64,000 bases of DNA from NCBI GenBank assembly GCA_964434165.1, contig CAYSUS010000015.1, forward strand, positions 27,280 through 91,279, read 5' to 3'. The position numbers and the translations under genes are program-made. Below, in pieces: positions 53,019 through 62,735 of the stretch. This stretch comes from CAYSUS01 sp964434165 (lineage in GTDB: Bacteria; Planctomycetota; Planctomycetia; Pirellulales; Thermoguttaceae). Position 1 is the first letter of the stretch. Each line of letters begins with the position of its first letter. The notes under the pieces were generated by a model that was not told the DNA's origin, made no database searches, and was given only the letters and a program-made list of their open reading frames with translations.

Positions 53019-55067
53019 ATGGACTCCAAAAGACCACCTAAGGCTTCACCGCCGAAACTCCTCGCGCCTTGCCTGATCGTCCTGGCGGGGTTGTTGGCGT
53101 ATTCGAACACGTTCGCGGCACCTTTCCAATATGACGACGAGTTTCTGCGCAATTCTCGGTTGATCAAGACGATCTGGCCCCCTTGGGCGCCTATGCTGGG
53201 GAGCAACCGGCCGGTTGGCACGTTCTCCTTCGCGCTGAACCATGCCTTTAGCGACACGGACGTGTGGGGCTACCACGCGGTCAATCTGGGGGTCCATATC
53301 GCAGCATCTCTCGTACTCTACGGCATCGTGCGACGAACGCTCTCCGAGGGCCGACTTGCGCCCCGATACGGTGGGTCCGCCGTGGGCATAGGTCTGGCCG
53401 TCGCCATGCTTTGGAGCCTGCATCCGCTACAGACGCAAAGCGTCACGTACATCTATCAGCGGTTCGAATCGCAGATGGGGCTTTTCTTCCTGCTGACCCT
53501 GTACTGCTTCGTCCGCGCTCAGGCCTCCAACTCGGACGCGCAACCCACCGGGGGCACCGCGCCCGGACCAGCGACCGTAACGGGAACAGATCGCGGGAAA
53601 CCGGCGTCGAGAGCACTCCTTCCGAAGAGGCGACGCGACTCCCGCGCTTGGCTCTGGTACGCGGCCTCGATCGTCTGCTGCCTGCTGGCGATCGGCACCA
53701 AAGAGGTCGCCGTGGTCGCCCCGCTCCTGGTCGTGTGGTACGACCGGGCATTCGTCGCCGGAGCATGGCGGGAGATCTGGTGCCTTCGCAAGTGGTACTA
53801 CCTGGCGCTCGCTTCACCCTACCTCTTGGCGGGATTCCTGGTCATCACGAGCTGGTCCGCCTTCGAGAGATCCGGGGTCTTGTTCGTCTCCGGAGTGTCA
53901 CCCTGGCAATACGCGCGCTCACAACCAGGGGTCATTCTGCACTACTTGAGACTGTGCTTCTGGCCGACCGGCCAGTGTCTCGATTACGGGTGGCCGGTGG
54001 CGGAGACGGCGAGCGAGATCCTCGTGCCGGGCGCGATCGTCGCCGCGCTTCTCGTTCTGACTCTATGGGCGGTGTTCCAGCGTCCGCAGGTCGGCTTCCT
54101 CGGCGGTTGGTTCTTCCTGATCCTCGCGCCCACCTCGAGCGTCTTGCCCATCCGGGATCTGGCCTACGAACACCGCATGTATCTCTCACTGGCGGCGGTA
54201 ATCGCCGGACTGGTCATCGCCGTCTGGGAGCTGGCGCGCCGGATCCCCGGTGGCGGCCGGCCGCTCCCGGCGCCACCCCAGTGGCTTGCAGGGGGGCTCT
54301 TGCTTGCCGCTGCCCTCTCGCTCGGCCTGGCAACCTATCGTCGCAACGAGGTGTGGGGCACTTGTGCGGGGCTTTGGGCCGACGCGGTCCGCAAAGCGCC
54401 TGACAATGCCCGAGCCCACTACAACCTTGCGAACGCGTTGGAGGAGGCCGCCGATCCCGCCGGGGCGACCCGGCACTACCGAACGGCGATCGAGTTGAAC
54501 CCGGCAGACGCGGCCTCGCACGACAACCTGGCAAGTCTTCTCTCCGGAACGCATCCGGACCAGGCGCTCCGGCACTACCGTCGCGCCGTGGAGATCCGCC
54601 CTGCGCGCGCGGACTATCGCAACAACCTGGCAAGGCTGCTGGCCATGGTGGGCCGGACGGACGAGGCCGTTCGCGAAGCGCGCCGAGCGGTCGAACTCGA
54701 CCCACGGCTGGCGGGCGCCCGGCTCAACTTGGGGAACATCCTCGCGCCGAGCGACGCCGAGGCGGCTGCCGCGCAGTACCGCGAAGCCCTCAAGATCGAT
54801 CCCACGTTCGCCGCCGCGCACAACGCCCTGGGGAATCTCGTCGCCCCCAAACGCCCCCTGGAAGCGGTGCGACACTACCAGCGGGCGCTGGCTCTGGAGC
54901 CGGAGTACGCCGAGGCCCACTTCAACCTCGCGAACACCCTTGTGGCCGTGGGCGACTACCGTGCGGCCATCTCCCACCTTCGCGAGGCCGTGCGCCTTCG
55001 CCCCGATTGGCCGGAGGCCGCGGCCAATCTCGAAGTCCTCCTCCGCGCCAGTGCCGGTCGGGGGTAG
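53019..55067 (+). CDS. Multi-TM TPR protein, TMTC/GT39-like
   Basis: A 682-residue protein. Residues 1-440 contain about ten hydrophobic helices; a loop after helix 1 holds PFQYDDEFLRNSRLIKT, and AMLWSLHPLQTQSVTYIYQR follows, the motif order of TMTC-type O-mannosyltransferase-like proteins, where the acidic pair after TM1 is catalytic in GT-C enzymes. From about 455 six or seven TPRs follow (NARAHYNLANALEEAADPAG, DQALRHYRRAVEIRPARADY). Such proteins may glycosylate exported proteins using a lipid-linked sugar. Paralogue at 58604. Confidence 0.85.
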   Translation: MDSKRPPKASPPKLLAPCLIVLAGLLAYSNTFAAPFQYDDEFLRNSRLIKTIWPPWAPMLGSNRPVGTFSFALNHAFSDTDVWGYHAVNLGVHIAASLVLYGIVRRTLSEGRLAPRYGGSAVGIGLAVAMLWSLHPLQTQSVTYIYQRFESQMGLFFLLTLYCFVRAQASNSDAQPTGGTAPGPATVTGTDRGKPASRALLPKRRRDSRAWLWYAASIVCCLLAIGTKEVAVVAPLLVVWYDRAFVAGAWREIWCLRKWYYLALASPYLLAGFLVITSWSAFERSGVLFVSGVSPWQYARSQPGVILHYLRLCFWPTGQCLDYGWPVAETASEILVPGAIVAALLVLTLWAVFQRPQVGFLGGWFFLILAPTSSVLPIRDLAYEHRMYLSLAAVIAGLVIAVWELARRIPGGGRPLPAPPQWLAGGLLLAAALSLGLATYRRNEVWGTCAGLWADAVRKAPDNARAHYNLANALEEAADPAGATRHYRTAIELNPADAASHDNLASLLSGTHPDQALRHYRRAVEIRPARADYRNNLARLLAMVGRTDEAVREARRAVELDPRLAGARLNLGNILAPSDAEAAAAQYREALKIDPTFAAAHNALGNLVAPKRPLEAVRHYQRALALEPEYAEAHFNLANTLVAVGDYRAAISHLREAVRLRPDWPEAAANLEVLLRASAGRG

Positions 55068-55312
55068 CAGGCCACACAGTGCGCCTCGAATCGACTTCAT
55101 TTCCGGGCGGACTTCCCTCCACGCTCCGAGTCACTTCCAGGGGATTGACAACGTTCTTGCCAGCCCGCACGATGGGGCCGACAGGAATCGCGGGACGGCG
55201 CTCTGTCGATTGCTCCCAGAAGGCCCCGTCGCGGCTTCGCGGCGCGGGGTAGCCCAAAGACCGGCATCCTGGGTGCCGGGAATTCAACCATGCGGAAGAG
55301 ACAGGTAGACGG

Positions 55313-55936
55313 ATGAGCGAATACGACGACTTCTATGCCAAGGGCGGGTGGAAGTACTTCGGATGGCTGGAGAAGCGGTTCCTCCTGAGGCGGATCGTCC
55401 GGCCCCTGGGACTTGCACAGGGATCCCGGGTATTGGAGATTGGCTGCGGCATGGGTCTGCACAGCTATCTTCTCCACAAACTGGGCTTTGATGTCGTCGG
55501 CGTGGACCTATCGGAGACTGGCATCGCACGTGCAAAGACACGGTTTTCGGGACCCATGTACTATGCGATGGATGCCAAGGACCTGACGGCGGAGTTTGAT
55601 GACGAGAGCTTCCACACCATCTTTGTCCGCGGCATGAGTTGGTACCACTACGAGTTGCTGGAGGTGAACAAGAACGGCGTAGACGTTCCCGCGGCCACGC
55701 GCGAGCTGTTTCAACTGCTGAAACCGTCAGGAGTATTCGTACTTCAGATCAAGACGGACTTCTCGGGGTCCAGGACGCGCGACAACGTGTACCACAACTA
55801 CTTCGACGACTATGTTCAGCTCTTCTCACCGCTAGGCGACGTAATCCATGTCTCTGACTGGAGGGGCAAGGTCCTGCGCAACCACCTTGATGCCGAACGA
55901 TCGAAGAAGAGCATCATCATCGCCACTCGCAAGTAG
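55313..55936 (+). CDS. SAM-dependent methyltransferase
   Basis: A 207-residue class I methyltransferase: GSRVLEIGCGMGLHSYLLHK (motif I, SAM loop), DVVGVDLSETGIARAKTRF (motif II acidic residue), FHTIFVRGMSWYHY (motif IV region). The rest of the Rossmann fold ends with a KKSIIIATRK strand. Substrate unknown; the setting suggests a sugar or glycolipid. It is separated from the previous gene by 245 bases and followed by a long gene-free stretch. Confidence 0.88.
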   Translation: MSEYDDFYAKGGWKYFGWLEKRFLLRRIVRPLGLAQGSRVLEIGCGMGLHSYLLHKLGFDVVGVDLSETGIARAKTRFSGPMYYAMDAKDLTAEFDDESFHTIFVRGMSWYHYELLEVNKNGVDVPAATRELFQLLKPSGVFVLQIKTDFSGSRTRDNVYHNYFDDYVQLFSPLGDVIHVSDWRGKVLRNHLDAERSKKSIIIATRK

Positions 55937-57144
55937 GGAGTTCTCTCCCGAAACACCGGTCCCAAGTGCGTCTGCTATCGCGGGGCCCGTGGAAACGGCC
56001 TCGCGCGACGTGGCTCGTCGTACGGCAATGCGCACTGCTTCGGAAACCTCCTTTCGGGCTGGGGACTGGGACTGGCGGCCATTCCAGCCGCTGTGACCCC
56101 GAGCCCGTGTCGATTCCTTTCGTGAACGACCAGCGCGCTGGGTGGGGCGTTGCGGTTGTCGGGGCCCAGGGGACGGTTGCCCGGGGGCCGCACGGGTGCC
56201 ATCGACTCGGACGAGCCTGCTTCCGTCAAAGCGGTCGCTATTGACACGCGAGCTAATGCCCCCCGATATGGTCGCCCGTAACACGGCCGAGGAGCGACTC
56301 ACGGCCCTCCCGAGACGCGGGGTCGCTTTGCTCCAGACAAGACATCCATATCGAGTGTTGCCGATGGGGATTGTGGCTGCCCGTCGCTTCGGGAGCATGA
56401 GCGCGCGCCGCTAGGGTCGGGGCGCTGGCCGTCGGGGGCACTCTCCGCCTCAGGCGGGGTCGATTGGGCCCAGTTGATCCGAGGAGTAGGGAAGGCATGC
56501 GTGCTGCCCGCCCGACAGGCCTGAGCATACCTTGAAGCACCTCCGGCTCCTTACGCATAACCCAACGCTAACGGAAGACTCACGGTCCTCGCATTATCCG
56601 CTCACAGAGCTGACGACAATCGTGGTTCCCGGACCTGCCGCTGCCATCGGGTCGAAGATTAACACAAAGCTGATGGACAGCGCATCACGGGCTCACATGG
56701 GGATGGAAACTTGTGGGCATGGCACTTCCGCTGCCTGCGTCGCGAAGTCCTCGATCAGGACATCCTCGGAGGCTGATCGCGTTTCAGTCCGCGGGGTCGT
56801 ACGGCAAGGCACCTTTTGCCTAACAATGCGATTTACGACCATCGCGCCCCTGAAGGCGGTTTCCGAAACAATACGCAAGTCGCTGGGATGCGGTTCGGAG
56901 TAGGAGCGTGCGAAAGGAGGTGGGAAGACCGGGAATAGCGGTAATGGTGGCCTTCGGGCAGCTGGGGCAAGCAAGTTCACGTTGCGAGGCCCGTCGCCCT
57001 AAAGGCCGTTTTGGGGCACGTTGGCCTGGCCGCGCAAGCGGCCGTTCCGGGGTCTTGCCGTTCGGACCCCCCGGGACGCGAGGATGTCGCGGAGAACGGA
57101 TTGTGGTTTGGGAATTTCGAAACACGATTTTTGGAGTCAACAGG
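55937..57144. other. 1.2-kb stretch without recognisable gene
   Basis: No frame on either strand shows a known motif, normal composition and a credible start. The frame of the downstream pilin is open back to 56908, but that portion is not protein-like. A strong AAAGGAGGT near 56922 has no useful frame after it. GTCGTACGGCAA occurs twice (near 56018 and 56796), each in similar wording about degraded repeats. It may hold promoter elements or decayed genes. Confidence 0.5.
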
Positions 57145-58395
57145 ATGAAGCGGAAAGGCTTTACCCTCGTGGAGATGCTCGTGGTCATCGCGATCATCGC
57201 CATCCTCGCGGCGATCCTGCTGCCGGCGCTCAACCGGGCGCGGGAAGCCGCCAAGAGCTCGCAGTGCCAGGCCAACCTGCGCCAATTCGGCGTCGGCCTG
57301 CTGATCCACGCGCAGCGCGACCCCGAGACCCGGTACTGCACCGGTGCTTACGACACCTCCCGCGACGGCTGCCCCGACAGCTACGGGTGGGTCGCCGACC
57401 TGGTCAACATGGACCTCTGCCGCCCGATCGACCTCCTCTGCCCCTCCAGTGAGCTCAAGGGGCCGGAGAAGCTCAACGACTTCCTCTACAACCCGAGCAG
57501 TGCGCCGGGCGAGACCGCCTCGGAAGCCAGGAGGAACGCGGGCGCGTGCATTGAAATCTACGAGTCGAGCGATCGTGACGAGCGGGCTGTCTTGGTCAGC
57601 AAGTACATCCTGGACAAGGGTTTCAACACCAACTACGTGTGCAGCTGGCCGCTGTGCCGCGGTAACCCCAAAACCTCGGTCTCGGTCCTGCCCGGCTCGG
57701 GTAAGGTCGCGACTCTCAAGTATCACTTCAACGCGACTGACAACAACTGGAAGGCCGCCACGGGCAACGGCGACGGCCCGCTGAAGGAAAGGGACGTGAC
57801 CAAGTCGTTCGTCCCGTCCAACATGATCCCGCTGCTTGGCGACGGGGCCCCCGGCGATCCCAAGGAGTCGATCCTGGTCGCCGACCTGACGTACAAGGGT
57901 CAGCCCTTCGCTTCCGCCGGTGAGCGCCTGTGCGAGGCCTTCAACGACGGCCCCGCCACCTGGAATCAGGCCGGCGGGACCCTCGACACCGTCAATGGGC
58001 AGCTCAAGACCGAGGTAGGTCGCGCTTCAAACCTGGACGATGCCGCCACCACGTCGTACACCGGCCAGATCTTCGAAGAGGCCTTCGGTGGAGCCGAGTA
58101 CGGCAGCTCGGGGCTTCAGGACACCCGCGACTGGTTCTGCTATCACCTGGGTTCGTGCAACCTCCTCTGCGCGGACGGCAGCGTGCAGGAGTTCGGCGAC
58201 CAGAACGGCGACGGATTCCTCAATCCGGGCTTCATAGTCACCAACTCCGGGATGGTCAACGTGAACAGCAATCTGGGCACGCTGGCCTCGGTGAACGGCT
58301 ACGAGGGTCCGGCCGAGGACCTGCCGCGCGCGAACATCTTCAGCGGCTTCTTCATCGCGAACCCCTGGCAGGACAAGCTGGTCAACTTCGAGTAA
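57145..58395 (+). CDS. DUF1559-type prepilin-like secreted protein
   Basis: A 416-residue protein. The type III signal KRKGFTLVEMLVVIAIIAIL is cleaved by prepilin peptidase between G and F; E at +5 is present. The hydrophobic helix continues to about 30, then NRAREAAKSSQCQANLRQF. The globular part has many Cys and Asp/Asn residues. The end includes CYHLGSCNLLCADGSVQEF, the H-x9-DG-like motif of DUF1559 planctomycete prepilins. ATG 57145 is fixed by the signal. A strong terminator follows, so it is probably a single-gene unit. Confidence 0.92.
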   Translation: MKRKGFTLVEMLVVIAIIAILAAILLPALNRAREAAKSSQCQANLRQFGVGLLIHAQRDPETRYCTGAYDTSRDGCPDSYGWVADLVNMDLCRPIDLLCPSSELKGPEKLNDFLYNPSSAPGETASEARRNAGACIEIYESSDRDERAVLVSKYILDKGFNTNYVCSWPLCRGNPKTSVSVLPGSGKVATLKYHFNATDNNWKAATGNGDGPLKERDVTKSFVPSNMIPLLGDGAPGDPKESILVADLTYKGQPFASAGERLCEAFNDGPATWNQAGGTLDTVNGQLKTEVGRASNLDDAATTSYTGQIFEEAFGGAEYGSSGLQDTRDWFCYHLGSCNLLCADGSVQEFGDQNGDGFLNPGFIVTNSGMVNVNSNLGTLASVNGYEGPAEDLPRANIFSGFFIANPWQDKLVNFE

Positions 58396-58466
58396 GATCG
58401 ACCAAGTTGTCCTGCTGACCTGACCTGCTACCCACCGATTGGTGGGCTAGCATGAGTCGAAGATAG

Positions 58467-58501
58467 AGCGGGCGTGAGGCGGTTGCCGCTTCACGCCCGC
58501 T
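58467..58501 (+). terminator. Strong terminator hairpin after the pilin gene
   Basis: A 16-base stem (58467-58482 with 58486-58501) with one G-T wobble and a 3-base loop TTG, followed by TGTCGTTCTT. The tail is only moderately T-rich, but the stem is one of the most stable in the window. Confidence 0.75.
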
Positions 58502-58603
58502 TGTCGTTCTTCCCGGGGGCGCCGGCCTGGTTCGGCGCCGCCATGACGAAGGCAATTCGAACGCGCGGCTCGACTTCCAGCGCGGAACGCTTCGAAAGAT
58601 CAG

Positions 58604-60670
58604 ATGTCCAAGTTGCCCCTGCCCCGTCCCTGGTCCCGGCTCCTTCCGTGGGCGGGCATCCTTGTGGTCACGCTGGCCGCCTACGTCCCGGCCATGCGGG
58701 GCGGTTTCATCTGGGATGACGACAACTACGTGTCCCTGAACCAGTCGCTTCGCAGCCTGGAAGGGCTCGGCAGGATCTGGACCGATCCGTCGGCGACCCC
58801 CCAGTACTACCCGCTGGTCCATACGACGTACTGGCTGGAATACCGCTTCTGGGGTCTCGAGCCGATGGGGTATCACGTGATGAACGTGATTCTCCATGCG
58901 GTCTCCGCCGTGCTGCTCTTGGAGATCCTCGCGGCTCTGGGGATCCCGGGGGCATGGTTCGCGGCAATGATCTTCGCGCTGCATCCGGTGCACGTGGAGT
59001 CGGTCGGATGGATCACGGAGCGCAAGAACGTCCTCTCGGCGGTGTTCTACCTGGCGTCTTTCGCTTGCTGCCTGAGGTACTTCGAGTTCGGGGCGGACCC
59101 GCGCGAAAGGGACCGGGCTGGCCGCCGGGCACGCGTCGTTTGGCTGGGCTCGGGTATGGTGCTCTACGTCGCGGCCCTGTTGAGCAAGACCGTGACGTGC
59201 TCTCTGCCGGCGGCCGTGCTGCTCGTGCTCTGGTGGAAGCGGGGCCGTGTGGGGTGGCCGCAGATCGGGCCGCTGTTGCCGTTCTTCGCGGTGGGTCTGC
59301 TGCTGGCGCTGCGAACGGTTCACCTGGAGAGGCATCACGTGGGGGCGACCGGGGAGGAGTTCGACTGGTCGCTTGCTGAGCGGTGCCTGATTGCCGGCAG
59401 GGCGCTGTGGTTCTACGCCTGGAAGCTCCTGATCCCGGTCCCCCTGATCTTCTTCTATCCCAAGTGGGAGATCGATCCGGGCTTGTGGTGGCAGTGGACG
59501 TATCCCGTGGGCGCATTGGCGGTGGTGGCCCTGCTCTGGGCGGCTCGGCGCAGAGTGGGCCGCGGCCCGCTGGCGGCCGTGCTGTTCTTCTGTGGCACGC
59601 TGTTTCCTGCGCTTGGGTTCTTTAACGTGTATCCCATGCGCTACTCCTACGTGGCTGACCATTTCCAGTACCTGGCGAGCATCGGGTTGATCGTCCTGTT
59701 TGCGGCCGGCGCCGCGCGGCTCGCTCAGCGGGTCCGGCGCGCGCTGCGCGAGCGCGCATCGGACGGGCGCGAAGCGATGGCCCGGTACGCTGCCGGGGCT
59801 TCCGCGTCCGCCATCCTCTGCCTGCTCGCGGCGTTGACCTGGCAGCGCGGCCACGCCTTTCGAGATCTTGAGACCCTCTGGCTGGACACGCTCGCGAAGA
59901 ACCCCCGGTGCTCGGCGGCCTACAACAACCTGGGTGGCCTCTACTTCGAGCGGGGGCAGGTCCAGCGGGCCCTCAAGCTCTTTGAGAAGTCGCGCCAGGT
60001 GGACCCGCTTCGCGCGGAGCCGAACGTCGGCTATCACGTGGTGCGGGCCGAACTGCTGATGCGGCAAGGAAAGGCGGCGGAAGCCGCTGAACACCTGCGC
60101 AAGGCGACGGATCGGCCGGAGGTCGTACACGGCTTCACCCCTTACGCACTGAACCGCTACGGCGATTTCCTGCTGTCGGCCGGCCGACCGGACGACGCCC
60201 TTCAGGCCTACCGGAGATCGCTGGCGTGCATGTCCAGGAACCCCCACGCCGAGATCGGCGAGAGTCTGGTTCTGGGCGGCAGACTGCTCGCCCAAGGGAA
60301 GCCCCGCGAAGCGCTCCAGACGATTCTCACCGCAATCGAGAGGCACCCGGAGATTCTCACCGCAATCGAGAGGCACCCGGAGATTCTCACCGCAATCGAG
60401 AGGCACCCGGAGATCGAGATCACCGCAAGGGCGCTGTTCGTCGCCGGAATGATTCTGCGCGATTCGGGGGAGTTTCGGAAGGCGATCGATTGCCTCCAGC
60501 GGTCCGTGTCCATTCACCCCTACGTTGCGGAGCCCCGCGTCGGGCTCGCGACCTGCCTGGCTCAGGTCGGGCGCAGGTCCGAGGCGATCGAGCAGTACAA
60601 GAAGGTCCTGGAACTCGAGCCAGGTAGAGAGGACGTCCGGGCGCAGCTCGAGGAGCTTCGCGGCCTTTGA
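58604..60670 (+). CDS. Multi-TM TPR protein, TMTC/GT39-like (paralogue)
   Basis: A 688-residue protein. Helix 1 then RGGFIWDDDNYVSLNQSLRS, with the acidic cluster after TM1, and MIFALHPVHVESVGWITERK NVLS: this is the classic TMTC/DUF1736 motif order. About ten helices span 1-420; NNLGGLYFERGQVQRALKLF begins the TPR region from about 440. Within the TPRs a 30-base unit is repeated three times (60322-60411). Paralogue of the protein at 53019; both likely take part in protein or surface glycosylation. Confidence 0.87.
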   Translation: MSKLPLPRPWSRLLPWAGILVVTLAAYVPAMRGGFIWDDDNYVSLNQSLRSLEGLGRIWTDPSATPQYYPLVHTTYWLEYRFWGLEPMGYHVMNVILHAVSAVLLLEILAALGIPGAWFAAMIFALHPVHVESVGWITERKNVLSAVFYLASFACCLRYFEFGADPRERDRAGRRARVVWLGSGMVLYVAALLSKTVTCSLPAAVLLVLWWKRGRVGWPQIGPLLPFFAVGLLLALRTVHLERHHVGATGEEFDWSLAERCLIAGRALWFYAWKLLIPVPLIFFYPKWEIDPGLWWQWTYPVGALAVVALLWAARRRVGRGPLAAVLFFCGTLFPALGFFNVYPMRYSYVADHFQYLASIGLIVLFAAGAARLAQRVRRALRERASDGREAMARYAAGASASAILCLLAALTWQRGHAFRDLETLWLDTLAKNPRCSAAYNNLGGLYFERGQVQRALKLFEKSRQVDPLRAEPNVGYHVVRAELLMRQGKAAEAAEHLRKATDRPEVVHGFTPYALNRYGDFLLSAGRPDDALQAYRRSLACMSRNPHAEIGESLVLGGRLLAQGKPREALQTILTAIERHPEILTAIERHPEILTAIERHPEIEITARALFVAGMILRDSGEFRKAIDCLQRSVSIHPYVAEPRVGLATCLAQVGRRSEAIEQYKKVLELEPGREDVRAQLEELRGL
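60322..60411 (+). repeat. Three perfect 30-bp tandem repeats in the TPR region
   Basis: Units at 60322-60351, 60352-60381 and 60382-60411 are identical. Each codes for the decapeptide ILTAIERHPE, about a third of a TPR, so copy number changes would insert partial repeats in frame. Perfect identity points to recent slippage. Confidence 0.95.
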
Positions 60671-60815
60671 CTACGTTCTGAAGCGTATCCGTGCCACTCC
60701 TTCGGGGCCCCATTGCGGCCGGAAGGACGCTGCTTGAGGGACGGGCGGGGGCTCGGATGTCGGCGAACGATCTTGTTCAGGCGTGATCAGCAGCGTAAGA
60801 ACGGTGTGTCGCACC

Positions 60816-62723
60816 ATGAGATTGCAGGCAACGGGCGGACGGGCAGCTCGGCGTCGTGTCGAGAACACGGAGACGGGGGTTTCGCGACGATCGCTCGCGG
60901 CCTACGTTCGGCGTCTCCCGCAGTCCCGCGGTTTCGACGTCCTGGCCGCCGTGACGCTGGCGATCATGTTCTGCGCGGCCATGGCCTGGAGCTGGGGCAA
61001 ATGGCCCGACGTCCTCGTGGACTTCGGCAGGGAGCTGTACGTGGCATGGCGGATCTCCGAGGGCGAAGTCCTCTACCGCGACCTGGCGCACTTCAACGGC
61101 CCTCTCTCCCCCCATTTCAACGCGCTGATGATGTCCGCGCTGGGGGCGACGCTCGACACGATCGTGCTGGTCAACTCGATCCTCGTGATGGCGGCGATCG
61201 CCGTAATGTACGCCGTTCTCCGCGAGCTTTCCGACCGTCCTGCGGCCCTGGTGGCGTGCGTGACGTTCGTGGCCATCTTCGGGTTCTCGGAGCTGGCGGG
61301 GACTGGAAACTACAACTGGATCTGCCCGTACAACCAGGAGGTGACCCACGCCTCCCTTCTCTCCCTGGTGGCGATTCTCCTGCTGGTCAGGTTCGCGCGC
61401 ACGGGGAGCCCGGTTGCGGTGGGCGCATCGGGGCTGTGCGTCGGGTTGGTGTTCTTGACCAAGGTCGAGTACTTCGTGGCCATCGGCGGGGCGATCGGAT
61501 TCGGGGCGGCGCTCCTCACGCTCCAGATGCGCCCGCCGCTGCGAACGCTCCTGCGCAATGCGGCGTTCTTCCTCGCCGGGGCCGTGTTGCCGCCGGTCTT
61601 GGCGTTCGCGCTGCTTTCGGCGGCCCTTCCTCCGAGGGAAGCCCTGGCCGGCACGATGGGCGGATGGGCCTGGGTGGTCCAACGCGAACTGACGGACAAT
61701 CCGTTCTACAAGTGGTGCATGGGCACGGATGAACCCTGGGATCGCGCCACGGAGATCCTCAAGATGCTCGGCGTTTACGCCCTGTTGTGCGCGCCGGCCT
61801 TGGGCGCCTGCTTTGTGTTCCGGAGAAGGAAGGCCCGAGCGTGGGTCCTGGCCGGCATCCTTGCAGCCGCCACAGCGTCGGTCCTGTGGCTGGCGCGCGA
61901 CCACCTGTGGTGGCCGGGCGTGGCGCGACCGTGGCCGGCCCTGCTGCTTTTCGTCGCGATCGTCCAGGCCATCGCGCTTCGGCGACGCTGGCACGAAGAG
62001 AAGGAGTCCCGCCAGTTGATCCTTCGCCTGACGATGGTCGCCTTCGCGTCGGCGCTGTTGCTGCGCATTCTGTTCCACACGCGAATGGAGCATTACGGTT
62101 TCGCGCTCGCGATGCCCGCCATGGCCGTGCTCGTGGTCGCCTGCTTCTGCTGGGTCCCCTCGGCCATCGCGCGATGGGGCGGGAGTCCGGTGGTCTTCCG
62201 CGCCGTGTTCCTTGCCGCCTGGGCGGTCACCTGCGTGGTCTACGTCCAGGCATCGGGCCGCAACTACGCCGCCAAGCGATTTGCGGTCGGCGAAGGAGGG
62301 AACGCCTTCCTGGCCGACCGCCGTGGGGAACTGGTCCGCAAGGTGAACGAGTTCCTCCGCCAGCACGCTCGGCCCCAGGACACCGTGGTGGTGATGCCCG
62401 AGGGCATCATGATCAACTACCTCGCGCGACTGAGGACGCCGACCCGGTACGTCCAGTTCTTTCCCGCCGCCATGACGATGTACGGGGAGGAGAACATCCT
62501 GGCTGCCCTCCAAGAGGCCTCGCCGGAATGGGTGGTCCTGGTCCATCGTGACGACTCCGCCTACGGCCACCGGTTCTTCGGCCAGGACTATGCGCGGGAC
62601 CTGGGCCGCTGGGTGGCGTCGAACTACGAGCCGGTCGCCCTGGAAGGGAACCAACCGTTTATGGACGAACGGTTGTTCGGAATCCTGGTGGGCAGGAGAA
62701 GGACCCGGCCGCCCGAGCGCTAG
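60816..62723 (+). CDS. Multi-spanning membrane protein, GT39/ArnT-like
   Basis: A 635-residue protein from ATG 60816 (an in-frame GTG 60783 is possible). Helix 1 (VLAAVTLAIMFCAAMAWSWG) is followed by PDVLVDFGRELYVAWRISEG EVLYRDLAHFNGPLSP, the loop with an acidic residue and R/E-Y pattern of GT-C transferases. About eleven hydrophobic segments follow to residue 480; the last 150 residues form a soluble domain (DTVVVMPEGIMINYLARL). It probably transfers a sugar from a polyprenyl carrier. Confidence 0.82.
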   Translation: MRLQATGGRAARRRVENTETGVSRRSLAAYVRRLPQSRGFDVLAAVTLAIMFCAAMAWSWGKWPDVLVDFGRELYVAWRISEGEVLYRDLAHFNGPLSPHFNALMMSALGATLDTIVLVNSILVMAAIAVMYAVLRELSDRPAALVACVTFVAIFGFSELAGTGNYNWICPYNQEVTHASLLSLVAILLLVRFARTGSPVAVGASGLCVGLVFLTKVEYFVAIGGAIGFGAALLTLQMRPPLRTLLRNAAFFLAGAVLPPVLAFALLSAALPPREALAGTMGGWAWVVQRELTDNPFYKWCMGTDEPWDRATEILKMLGVYALLCAPALGACFVFRRRKARAWVLAGILAAATASVLWLARDHLWWPGVARPWPALLLFVAIVQAIALRRRWHEEKESRQLILRLTMVAFASALLLRILFHTRMEHYGFALAMPAMAVLVVACFCWVPSAIARWGGSPVVFRAVFLAAWAVTCVVYVQASGRNYAAKRFAVGEGGNAFLADRRGELVRKVNEFLRQHARPQDTVVVMPEGIMINYLARLRTPTRYVQFFPAAMTMYGEENILAALQEASPEWVVLVHRDDSAYGHRFFGQDYARDLGRWVASNYEPVALEGNQPFMDERLFGILVGRRRTRPPER

Positions 62724-62735
62724 GGGCGGCCGCGG

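Noticed and set aside
56908..57144. N-terminal extension of the pilin
   Set aside because: Prepilin signals stand at or near the N-terminus, and KRKGFTLVE begins at codon 2 of ATG 57145.
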